Source of the DNA: Croceimicrobium sp965658275
GTDB lineage: Bacteria; Bacteroidota; Bacteroidia; Flavobacteriales; Schleiferiaceae
Direction of reading: 5' to 3'
Assembly (NCBI GenBank): GCA_965658275.1
Contig: CBFHRN010000042.1
Span: 1 to 16,569, forward strand
Length of the DNA stretch: 16,569 bases
The notes under the pieces were generated by a model. That model did no database searches, was not told the DNA's origin, and worked only from the letters and a program-made list of their open reading frames with translations. Each line of letters starts with the position of its first letter. The stretch's first letter is position 1. Shown in pieces: positions 1 through 6,058 of this stretch. The translations under genes and the position numbers were made by a program.

Positions 1-508
1 TGCGCGTCTCCAAACCATGATAAGTATGGTAAGCCATAGTCATCGCCTCCTGAAAACGCTTAGCTTCATCATAAACCCCTCTAGGTCCAACCGGATTTAC
101 GTGACCCCAATACTCCTCCACTTGGGGATGAACTTGTGGATCACCATAAACCTCCGAGGTTGATGCAATCATTAGTCGAGCTCCTTTGGCCTTTGCTAAA
201 CCTAAACAGTTGTGAATCCCTAAGGAACCCACCTTCAAGGTTTGGATGGGAATTTTAAGGTAATCAATGGGGCTAGCTGGAGAAGCGAAATGCAGGATGT
301 AATCCAAATCTCCCGAAACATGAATGAAATTGGAAACATCATGATGGTAAAATTCAAACTCTTTCAGTTTGAATAAGTGCTCAATATTGCGGAGGTCCCC
401 CGTAATGAGATTATCCATTCCTACTACTCGGTAACCTTCCTTAATGAATCGGTCGCATAGATGCGAGCCTAAAAAACCCGCTGCTCCTGTGATCAGTACC
501 CTTTTCAT
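1..508 (-). CDS. uxs: UDP-glucuronate decarboxylase (UDP-xylose synthase), 3' end cut by window
   Basis: The visible 169 residues are the N-terminal half of an extended short-chain dehydrogenase of the UDP-glucuronate decarboxylase family, which turns UDP-glucuronate into UDP-xylose through a 4-keto intermediate in the cytoplasm. The nucleotide-binding motif GAAGFLGSHL lies at residues 8-17. The serine-rich strand IASTSEVYGDP is followed by the family hallmark NPVGPRGVYDEAKRF, whose Tyr146 and Lys150 form the catalytic YxxxK pair. The ATG at 508 is well placed, because MKRVLITGAAGF is the usual N-terminus. It is the third gene of a leftward operon, 9 bases after the UDP-glucose dehydrogenase that would make its substrate. 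No frame damage is seen. Close relatives such as dTDP-glucose 4,6-dehydratases usually lack the GPRGVYDEAKR signature, so the family call is firm. The C-terminal half is outside the window. Confidence 0.9.
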   Translation of the reverse strand, partial: MKRVLITGAAGFLGSHLCDRFIKEGYRVVGMDNLITGDLRNIEHLFKLKEFEFYHHDVSNFIHVSGDLDYILHFASPASPIDYLKIPIQTLKVGSLGIHNCLGLAKAKGARLMIASTSEVYGDPQVHPQVEEYWGHVNPVGPRGVYDEAKRFQEAMTMAYHTYHGLETR

Positions 509-517
509 AATTTGACT

Positions 518-1837
518 TTAAGATTTAACCCCGATGCAATAGTATTCGAAACCCAATTCGGCCATACGTTTAATATCAAAGATGTTGCGACCATCGAATA
601 CAATCGGCGCCTTAAGATCTCCTTTGATTTCCTCAAAATCTGGTACACGGAATTCACTCCATTCGGTTACTACTAAAAGGGCATCCGCACCTTTAACTGC
701 TTCGTATTCATCTTTCGCATAGATCACAGTATCGCCTAAGTCGTGTTTTGCCTCTTCCATAGCCACAGGATCGTAAGCCGAAACCGTTGCTCCTTCTGCC
801 AAAAGCTTATTAATTATTACCACAGATGGTGCTTCGCGCATATCATCGGTATTCGGTTTAAAAGAAAGACCCCAAATAGCAAAATGCTTTCCTTTTAAAT
901 TGCCTTGGAAGCGGCGCATTACTTTTTCGAAAAGAACTGATTTCTGATCATTATTCACTTCTTCCACGGCCTCCAAAATTCGCATTACATGGCCATTTTC
1001 ACGAGCGGTTCGAGCTAGTGCCTTCACGTCTTTAGGGAAACAAGAGCCACCATAACCAATACCTGGGTAAATGAATTTGTTACCTATTCGAGGATCTGAA
1101 CCAATACCCTTTCGCACTAAGTTAACATCAGCCCCCATAATCTCGCAGAGATTGGCGATATCATTCATAAATGAAATTTTCGTAGCCAGCATTGAGTTTG
1201 CTGCGTATTTCGTCATTTCTGCAGAAGGTACGTCCATAAAAATTACTGGATGTCCATTCAAAGTAAACGGATGGTATAACTTCTCCATTACCCGTTTAGC
1301 GCGCTCTGACTCTACTCCTACAACTATACGATCGGGTTTCATAAAATCATTCACTGCAGCGCCCTCTTTCAGGAACTCTGGGTTGGAAGCTACATCATAA
1401 TCAATCGTAGCGCCTCGACGGTCCAAAGCATCTTGAATTTCCTTTTTCACTTTAGCCGCAGTTCCTACTGGTACCGTAGATTTAGTGATAATGACCCCAT
1501 AAGAGTTCATGTTTTCTCCAATTTCTCTTGCTACGGCTAATACATATTGTAAATCGGCACTACCATCTTCTCCAGGAGGAGTTCCCACGGCGATAAAGGC
1601 CGCTTCTGCATCCTTAATAGCCTCTCCTAAATTAGTCGAAAATTGCAGTCGACCTTTGTCATAATTACGATGCACTAACTTATCCAAACCAGGTTCATAG
1701 ATGGGAAGTATCCCCTGTTTTAGATTATCAATCTTTTTTTGATCAACATCGACGCAGACCACATCAATACCAACCTCTGCTAAACAAGTTCCTGTCACCA
1801 AGCCTACATAGCCGGTGCCTACGATTGCAATTTTCAT
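518..1837 (-). CDS. ugd: UDP-glucose 6-dehydrogenase
   Basis: This 439-residue cytoplasmic enzyme oxidises UDP-glucose to UDP-glucuronate with two NAD+. The N-terminal Rossmann motif GTGYVGLVTG is at residues 7-16. AVGTPPGEDGSAD follows near residue 83 and KSTVPVGT near 119. The catalytic cysteine is Cys266 in GYGGSCFPKD. The C-terminal UDP-binding domain carries GLSFKPNTDDMREAPS. Length and motif order match the TuaD/Ugd type, not the UDP-N-acetylhexosamine dehydrogenases, although close substrate variants cannot be excluded from sequence alone. Its ATG overlaps the stop of the upstream aminotransferase by four bases (ATGA), so translation is probably coupled. The decarboxylase that uses its product follows 9 bases downstream. 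No intact promoter is visible at its own start, so it is read as part of the operon. Confidence 0.95.
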   Translation of the reverse strand: MKIAIVGTGYVGLVTGTCLAEVGIDVVCVDVDQKKIDNLKQGILPIYEPGLDKLVHRNYDKGRLQFSTNLGEAIKDAEAAFIAVGTPPGEDGSADLQYVLAVAREIGENMNSYGVIITKSTVPVGTAAKVKKEIQDALDRRGATIDYDVASNPEFLKEGAAVNDFMKPDRIVVGVESERAKRVMEKLYHPFTLNGHPVIFMDVPSAEMTKYAANSMLATKISFMNDIANLCEIMGADVNLVRKGIGSDPRIGNKFIYPGIGYGGSCFPKDVKALARTARENGHVMRILEAVEEVNNDQKSVLFEKVMRRFQGNLKGKHFAIWGLSFKPNTDDMREAPSVVIINKLLAEGATVSAYDPVAMEEAKHDLGDTVIYAKDEYEAVKGADALLVVTEWSEFRVPDFEEIKGDLKAPIVFDGRNIFDIKRMAELGFEYYCIGVKS

Positions 1838-2976
1838 GATTCTAGGTTATTTAAGAAGCTTTTCACTTCCTTAGTGATGTAAGTTAATTGTTCTTCCTCT
1901 AATTCGCTATGCATGGGTAAGGAGAATACTCTTGAAACGAGTTTTTCCGTTACCGGGAAACTCCCTTCTTGGTAGCGGTCATCCTGATAGGCCTTTTGCA
2001 TGTGTAAGGCCACGGGATAATAGATCATCGCTGGGATATTCTTCGAGGAAAGATATTCGACCAAAGCATTTCTATCTACATGATCCGCCAACTGCAAAGT
2101 GTATTGATGAAATACGTGGCTCGATTGACTAGATCGAACTGGAGTCTTCAATTCGCTCAGATCCGCAAAAGCTGCATCGTAAAAATCAGCTGCCATTCTG
2201 CGGTGCTTGTTATAGGTATCCAAATGGGGGAGTTTGCAGCGTAGGATCGCGGCCTGTATGGAGTCGAGTCTTGAGTTCACGCCAATCATGTCGTGATAAT
2301 AGCGCACCGTTTGGCCATGATTGGCGATAATGCGCAATTTCTTAGCTAGGTCATCATTATTAGTAAAGATAGCGCCACCATCTCCATAACATCCCAAATT
2401 CTTCGAAGGGAAAAAGGAGGTAGCTCCGACATCACCTATCGTACCTGCTTTTTGGCTAGTACCATCCTTAAAAGTATAGTCTGCTCCAATTGCCTGTGCC
2501 GTATCCTCGACCACAAACAAATTATGTTTTCTGGCGATAGCCATTACAGAATCCATATCGGCGCATTGTCCAAAAAGATGTACCGGAACAATCGCCTTGG
2601 TCTTTTCAGTAATTGCTGCTTCCACTTGTTCTGGATTGAGACCGAAGGTATCTTCATCCACGTCCACCAATACGGGGGTCAATCCCAATAAGGCAACAAC
2701 TTCGGCCGTTGCGACATAAGTAAAGGTTGCCGTTATGACCTCATCACCAGGCTTTAAATCCAATGCCATCATGGCTATTTGCAAAGCATCTGTTCCATTC
2801 GCGCAGGGAATGACATGCTTTACCCCTAAATATTCTTCTAGCTCGGCTTGAAATGATTTTACTTCGGGTCCGTTTATATAGGCGGAAGATCGTACGACAT
2901 TGGTTATGGCTCGGTCGACTTGATCTTGAATTTTTTCATACTGGCTGAGCAAATCAACCATCTGAATATCTTTCAT
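1834..2976 (-). CDS. DegT/DnrJ/EryC1/StrS-family sugar-nucleotide aminotransferase
   Basis: This is a PLP-dependent aminotransferase (380 residues) of the family that places an amino group on 3- or 4-keto nucleotide sugars for surface polysaccharides. The N-terminal IQMVDLLSQY and SAYINGPEVKSFQ segments resemble WbpE/WlbC-type enzymes. The PLP-contacting segment VEDTAQAIGA lies near residue 156. The Schiff-base lysine is Lys192 in FFPSKNLGCYGDGGA. The open frame extends seven codons upstream to a TTG. I chose the ATG at 2976 because MKDIQMVDL is the family's normal start and because a -7 box lies 18 bases ahead of it, overlapping that TTG. It is the first gene of the leftward operon with ugd and uxs. 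The exact substrate is not decidable: WbpE-like resemblance suggests a 3-keto acetamido uronic acid, but its WbpB/WbpD partners are not in the window. Confidence 0.88.
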   Translation of the reverse strand: MKDIQMVDLLSQYEKIQDQVDRAITNVVRSSAYINGPEVKSFQAELEEYLGVKHVIPCANGTDALQIAMMALDLKPGDEVITATFTYVATAEVVALLGLTPVLVDVDEDTFGLNPEQVEAAITEKTKAIVPVHLFGQCADMDSVMAIARKHNLFVVEDTAQAIGADYTFKDGTSQKAGTIGDVGATSFFPSKNLGCYGDGGAIFTNNDDLAKKLRIIANHGQTVRYYHDMIGVNSRLDSIQAAILRCKLPHLDTYNKHRRMAADFYDAAFADLSELKTPVRSSQSSHVFHQYTLQLADHVDRNALVEYLSSKNIPAMIYYPVALHMQKAYQDDRYQEGSFPVTEKLVSRVFSLPMHSELEEEQLTYITKEVKSFLNNLES

Positions 2977-2994
2977 AAATCGATTTATTACTAA

Positions 2995-3002
2995 CAAAGA
3001 TA
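2995..3002 (-). promoter_or_regulatory. -7 box of the aminotransferase-ugd-uxs operon
   Basis: On the minus strand this reads TATCTTTG, an exact match to the Bacteroidota -7 consensus TAnnTTTG. Transcription would begin near 2988, leaving a leader of about 12 bases before the ATG at 2976. I see no good -33 TTG at the expected spacing, so the call rests on the -7 box and position alone. Confidence 0.5.
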
Positions 3003-3025
3003 AAGAGCATTGACCGAAAGGACCT

Positions 3026-3033
3026 TACTTTTG
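3026..3033 (+). promoter_or_regulatory. -7 box of the outer-membrane protein-kdtA-cyclo-ligase operon
   Basis: TACTTTTG matches TAnnTTTG exactly and ends 8 bases before the ATG at 3042. A start site about 6 bases downstream would give a leaderless or nearly leaderless mRNA. A TTG lies at 3010-3012, but only 13 bases upstream of the box, which is shorter than the usual -33 spacing. Confidence 0.5.
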
Positions 3034-3041
3034 TGAGAATT

Positions 3042-3797
3042 ATGAAGAATCGCAATTACGCCATTTTAATACTCAGCTTACTTGCTTTTGGCCTTTTCGC
3101 ACAACAAGGTAAAGAAAGTGAACGAGCTTGGTTAATCGGCGCAAGCTTAAGTGCCAATGATGTTTCGGGTGAATGGGTTGACCGCTACCGTGAAAATTAT
3201 TCTGTTAGCGCATTTGTAGGAAGGAAGTTCAGCTCTAACTGGACCCTCACTGCAGAGTGGTCCTACCTTTTTGGAGGTGAGGTAAATAACCGTGCGGATG
3301 CCTTGAAAAATGTATTTACTCCCGATGAGCAACTCATTAATATCAGTGGAGGAATTGGCCAGGTAAATATCAATCAGCGAGCGACCTTCTTCAATTTGGG
3401 AATAGAAAAAACAATACCCATTTTCGGCCTCAATAAGAACAGCGGATTAAATATTGGACTCACCGGAGGCTACATTTGGCATTGGCTCAATGTAGATAAT
3501 GTTGGGAATGATTCTCCTCAAATAATAGACGAATACGAAAAAGGTTATGATCGCTTAGGCCAAGGTTTCTTGCTTCGTGAAAGCCTAGGATTCATTTACC
3601 TTTCACCGAATCGATTACTAAACTTCAAAGTTTCCTTTGAAGTGAGTCAGATTTGGTCGCAAGACATGCGCAAATATTATTACCCCATTGGTGAACTAAA
3701 CTCCCAATCGCAGTTAAACCTATTGTATGGTCTTCGACTCAATTGGTACATCCCCATTTACCTAGGAGGTAAAACGGAACAATACTATTACAATTAA
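3042..3797 (+). CDS. Small outer-membrane beta-barrel protein
   Basis: This is a secreted 251-residue protein that I place in the outer membrane but cannot assign to a named family. Residues 1-20 form a signal peptide (charged MKNR, then a hydrophobic core) with likely cleavage after Ala20, before QQGK. The rest alternates polar and hydrophobic residues in strands rich in aromatic and glycine residues (for example NWTLTAEWSYLFGG and LNIGLTGGYIWHWL). The C-terminus is aromatic-rich, as expected of an 8- to 10-strand barrel. An in-frame GTG nine bases upstream is possible, but the ATG at 3042 gives a proper signal peptide start. Its stop codon is immediately followed by the TTG start of the Kdo transferase gene in the same frame, so the two are cotranscribed. 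An accessory role in envelope biogenesis is only a guess from that neighbour. Confidence 0.75.
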   Translation: MKNRNYAILILSLLAFGLFAQQGKESERAWLIGASLSANDVSGEWVDRYRENYSVSAFVGRKFSSNWTLTAEWSYLFGGEVNNRADALKNVFTPDEQLINISGGIGQVNINQRATFFNLGIEKTIPIFGLNKNSGLNIGLTGGYIWHWLNVDNVGNDSPQIIDEYEKGYDRLGQGFLLRESLGFIYLSPNRLLNFKVSFEVSQIWSQDMRKYYYPIGELNSQSQLNLLYGLRLNWYIPIYLGGKTEQYYYN

Positions 3798-5030
3798 TTG
3801 AGCCTTGTTTACAACATAGCCATCTACTTTTATGGCCGGGCCATTGCCCTGGCCGCGGTCCTTAAACCAAAGGCCAAGGATTGGATTCGAGGGCGCGAAA
3901 ATTGGCGAACTAACTTATCTAAGCTCCCTCTTAAACAAGGAAAAAGAATATGGCTCCATGCCGCTTCTTTGGGCGAGATGGAACAGGGGGTGCCAGTTTT
4001 AAGAAAATTAAGAGAGGAGCTTCCGGATCACCAATTTATTATAAGCTTCTTTTCTCCTAGTGGTTATCATAATTTTAAGGAAAGAGATTTGGCAGATACC
4101 ATTCTTTACATGCCACTGGATACGCCCCAGAATGCAGCAGATTTTGTTTCGCTCTTGCAACCCGATTTAGCCCTCTTCATCAAATATGAAATTTGGCCCA
4201 ATCATCTTAAAGCCCTTAGCAAGAGTGGTGTAAAAACCATGCTAGCACCCGCCGTTTTTAGGGATTCGCAAATTTACTTTAAACCCTACGGAGGGTTTTT
4301 TCGAAAAGCACTCAAACAATTTGATGCCATTTTAGTGCAGGATCAAATGAGTCATGATCTACTCGATAAGATCGGCGTCAAAAGCTCCGTCTGCGGCGAT
4401 AGCCGCTTCGACCAAGCTCTTCAAGTCAAATCCCTAGCCTATGCAATAGAAGAGCTCCCCAATTGGATCAATCAACAATTATGTCTGATCGCTGGCAGCT
4501 CTTGGCCCAAAGAAGAAGAATTACTTAAGGATCTTTTAGCACGACAAAGAACGCTTAAGGTAATTGTAGCTCCCCATGAAGTGGCGGCAGATAACATCCA
4601 AAGAATTGAAGGACTGTTTAAAGAATTTGGGGTAAGTCGATTTAGCACGAAGAATTGGGACCCAGATCATCGAGTACTTATCATTGATAATATTGGTCAG
4701 CTTAAAAAACTGTACCGCTACGCCGACCTTGCCTTTGTTGGCGGTGGCTTTGGCAAAAGTGTACACAGTACTGTAGAACCCGCTGTTTATGAGATTCCGA
4801 TCGCTTTTGGACCCAAGCATCAAAAATTTATAGAAACCCGAGAAATGCTGGAACTGGGTTTGGCGCATGAAATCGAAAACCTACATGATTTAGAGGGATT
4901 TATAGACGATTATCACCTAGAAGCCAAACGGCTCAGGTTTAAGCCGAAGATGAAAAGCTATCTAAAGGCTAAAATTGGAGCCAGCGAAAAAATTAGTCAG
5001 ACCGCACTAAGGCTTTTAAAGCATGACTAA
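3798..5030 (+). CDS. waaA/kdtA: 3-deoxy-D-manno-octulosonic acid (Kdo) transferase
   Basis: This 410-residue glycosyltransferase of family GT30 moves Kdo from CMP-Kdo to the lipid A precursor on the inner face of the cytoplasmic membrane, starting the lipopolysaccharide core. Residues 1-22 are a membrane anchor. WLHAASLGEMEQG at residues 52-64 is the family motif, with the catalytic base Glu60. The C-terminal CMP-Kdo-binding half has VGGGFGKSVHSTVEPAV followed by PIAFGPKHQ. Start choice: the upstream gene's TAA is in this same frame and touches the TTG at 3798. That TTG gives MSLVYNIAIYFYG, the normal N-terminus for this family, and no ATG is available near it. A perfect AGGAGGT lies at 3764-3770 but is 27 bases away, inside the previous gene. 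The cyclo-ligase gene overlaps its 3' end by eight bases. Whether one or two Kdo residues are added cannot be told. Confidence 0.95.
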   Translation: MSLVYNIAIYFYGRAIALAAVLKPKAKDWIRGRENWRTNLSKLPLKQGKRIWLHAASLGEMEQGVPVLRKLREELPDHQFIISFFSPSGYHNFKERDLADTILYMPLDTPQNAADFVSLLQPDLALFIKYEIWPNHLKALSKSGVKTMLAPAVFRDSQIYFKPYGGFFRKALKQFDAILVQDQMSHDLLDKIGVKSSVCGDSRFDQALQVKSLAYAIEELPNWINQQLCLIAGSSWPKEEELLKDLLARQRTLKVIVAPHEVAADNIQRIEGLFKEFGVSRFSTKNWDPDHRVLIIDNIGQLKKLYRYADLAFVGGGFGKSVHSTVEPAVYEIPIAFGPKHQKFIETREMLELGLAHEIENLHDLEGFIDDYHLEAKRLRFKPKMKSYLKAKIGASEKISQTALRLLKHD

Positions 5031-5559
5031 AGAGGCCCTTCGAAAAGAGTTACGAGCTCAGCGCAAAGCCCTGAATCCTGCCCAAAAAGCACAATGGGAT
5101 GCTGATATCAACAGGCAGCTCATTGATTTCGTGCTGAGCCAAGAAGCCCGGGTAGTGCATTGCTTTTTGCCCATGCCTGAAGAAGTTCAACTTGCTGAAT
5201 TCTTGGACTTCTGTTTATCCAATACCATCAAAGTTCAGGTCCCTAAAATGATGGCAGATGGAAACCTAGAAAGCTTGATTTTATCCGATTTACGCAGCCT
5301 GAAGCCCGCAGAATTTGGAACATGGCTACCAAAAGTGGAAATACCGGCTCAAATAGAGCCTGATCTTATTATTTGTCCGGGCCTTGCCTTTGACAGTTTC
5401 GGAAATCGGATTGGCTACGGTGGAGGTTATTACGATCGCTTTTTAGCGGAAGTTCATGATGCACTGCGAATTGGCCTTGCTTACCCCTTTCAATTGGTTC
5501 CGGAACTTCCCATTGCGAAGTCAGATCAAAAAATGGATTTTCTCATTTATCCCCGCTAA
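5023..5559 (+). CDS. 5-formyltetrahydrofolate cyclo-ligase
   Basis: This 178-residue cytoplasmic enzyme uses ATP to convert 5-formyltetrahydrofolate to 5,10-methenyltetrahydrofolate, returning the stored folate to one-carbon metabolism. The basic N-terminal segment KEALRKELRAQRKAL is typical of the family. CPGLAFDSFGNRIGYGGGYYDRF at residues 118-140, in two overlapping parts, contains the family's phosphate-binding glycine motif GYGGGYYD (131-138). Length is normal. The ATG at 5023 overlaps the Kdo transferase gene by eight bases, so it is the third gene of that operon by position, although the pathways are unrelated. Downstream, 5560-5680 has only weak hairpin potential. I see no intrinsic terminator for this operon on the plus strand. 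A second folate gene, folK, lies about 6 kb away in another operon. Confidence 0.93.
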   Translation: MTKEALRKELRAQRKALNPAQKAQWDADINRQLIDFVLSQEARVVHCFLPMPEEVQLAEFLDFCLSNTIKVQVPKMMADGNLESLILSDLRSLKPAEFGTWLPKVEIPAQIEPDLIICPGLAFDSFGNRIGYGGGYYDRFLAEVHDALRIGLAYPFQLVPELPIAKSDQKMDFLIYPR

Positions 5560-5680
5560 AGCTTGCTTCCCTGAAATTAAAACATCTAAACATCAGATCA
5601 AAAACGGAAGATCTAAAGGTCACAAGCAATAAGGCAACTCCATGAAAAACAGCACAGACAAGCGAAAATTTTTCAGCTTA

Positions 5681-5720
5681 AAAACAAAAACCCTTGCTAA
5701 TCTATTGACTAACAAGGGTT
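5681..5720 (-). terminator. Intrinsic terminator of tRNA-Leu
   Basis: Read on the minus strand, positions 5720-5689 form a 14-bp stem (AACCCTTGTTAGTC with GATTAGCAAGGGTT, including G-T wobbles) closed by an AATA loop. It is followed by TTTTTGTTTT. It starts 14 bases past the encoded CCA of tRNA-Leu. On the plus strand no T-run follows, so it serves the leftward transcript only. Confidence 0.85.
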
Positions 5721-5733
5721 AAATGCATTTAAG

Positions 5734-5821
5734 TGGTGCCCCAGGCGGGACTTGAACCCGCACGACCGCAATGGTCACGGGATTTTAAGTCCCGCGTGTC
5801 TACCAATTCCACCACCAGGGC
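5734..5821 (-). tRNA. tRNA-Leu (anticodon UAA), CCA encoded
   Basis: On the minus strand the 88-base gene starts GCCCTGGTGG and ends GGGGCACCA, so the 3' CCA is encoded. The anticodon stem CGGGA/TCCCG encloses the loop CTTAAAA, giving anticodon UAA, which reads UUA (and UUG by wobble). A long variable arm with the stem GACC/GGTC marks it as class II, as expected for leucine. The T arm is GCGGG-TTCAAGT-CCCGC. The acceptor stem pairs throughout, with two G-T wobbles. It lies 91 bases downstream of tRNA-Gly, beyond that gene's own terminator. No clear promoter is seen in the spacer. Confidence 0.97.
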
Positions 5822-5831
5822 GGTTGTATTA

Positions 5832-5861
5832 GAATCTAGAAATTGGAATCTAGAGTCTAGA
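5832..5861. repeat. Short cluster of TCTAGA repeats between the tRNA genes
   Basis: TCTAGA occurs three times in 27 bases (5835-5840, 5849-5854, 5856-5861), with GAATCTAGA repeated twice. Each unit is its own reverse complement, so the stretch can pair with itself in several registers. It fills the only non-coding gap between the tRNA-Gly terminator and tRNA-Leu. Function unknown. Confidence 0.6.
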
Positions 5862-5883
5862 ACCATCGCACCATTTAAGGTGC

Positions 5884-5907
5884 AAAAAAAAGCCCTCTTC
5901 AGAGGGC
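5884..5907 (-). terminator. Intrinsic terminator of tRNA-Gly
   Basis: On the minus strand GCCCTC-TGAA-GAGGGC forms a 6-bp GC-rich stem followed by eight T residues, starting six bases after the tRNA-Gly 3' end. A second small hairpin (GCACC/GGTGC, 5868-5883) abuts the T-run on its far side. Confidence 0.9.
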
Positions 5908-5912
5908 CTTTG

Positions 5913-5985
5913 AGCGGGAGACGGGATTCGAACCCGCGACCCCAACCTTGGCAAGGTTGTGCTCTACCAGCTGAGCTACTCTCGC
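5913..5985 (-). tRNA. tRNA-Gly (anticodon GCC), CCA not encoded
   Basis: The 73-base minus-strand gene reads GCGAGAGTAGCTCAGC at its 5' end. The anticodon stem CAACC/GGTTG encloses TTGCCAA, giving anticodon GCC (reads GGC and GGU). The D arm is GCTC/GAGC and the T arm is GCGGG-TTCGAAT-CCCGT. The base after the acceptor stem is T, as usual for tRNA-Gly, and the following bases are CAA, so CCA must be added after transcription, unlike the neighbouring tRNA-Leu. One oddity: acceptor position 4 is A opposite C69, where G-C is expected, leaving a mismatch in the middle of the stem. Confidence 0.96.
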
Positions 5986-6024
5986 AGTTTATAAGAACTT
6001 CCCGCCGCTTGCGCTTTGGGACGG

Positions 6025-6056
6025 CAAATATAATATCATTTCTGAAATTGAAACAA
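6025..6056 (-). promoter_or_regulatory. Promoter of tRNA-Gly
   Basis: On the minus strand, TTG (6056-6054), 21 bases, then TATATTTG (6032-6025) matches the Bacteroidota arrangement of a -33 TTG and a -7 TAnnTTTG. Transcription would start near 6018, about 33 bases before the mature tRNA 5' end. It begins directly after the mutS stop codon, so the tRNA gene need not depend on mutS transcription. Confidence 0.65.
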
Positions 6057-6058
6057 TA

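Noticed and set aside
1071..1400. Open frame on the plus strand inside ugd
   Set aside because: It lies entirely antisense to a gene with clear motifs, and its translation has no recognisable domain.
4536..4868. Open frame on the minus strand inside the Kdo transferase gene
   Set aside because: Antisense to conserved coding sequence, with no promoter or family resemblance.
5642..5722. 26-codon open frame starting ATGAAAAACAGC
   Set aside because: It runs into the tRNA-Leu terminator stem, has no promoter and a low-complexity lysine-rich product.
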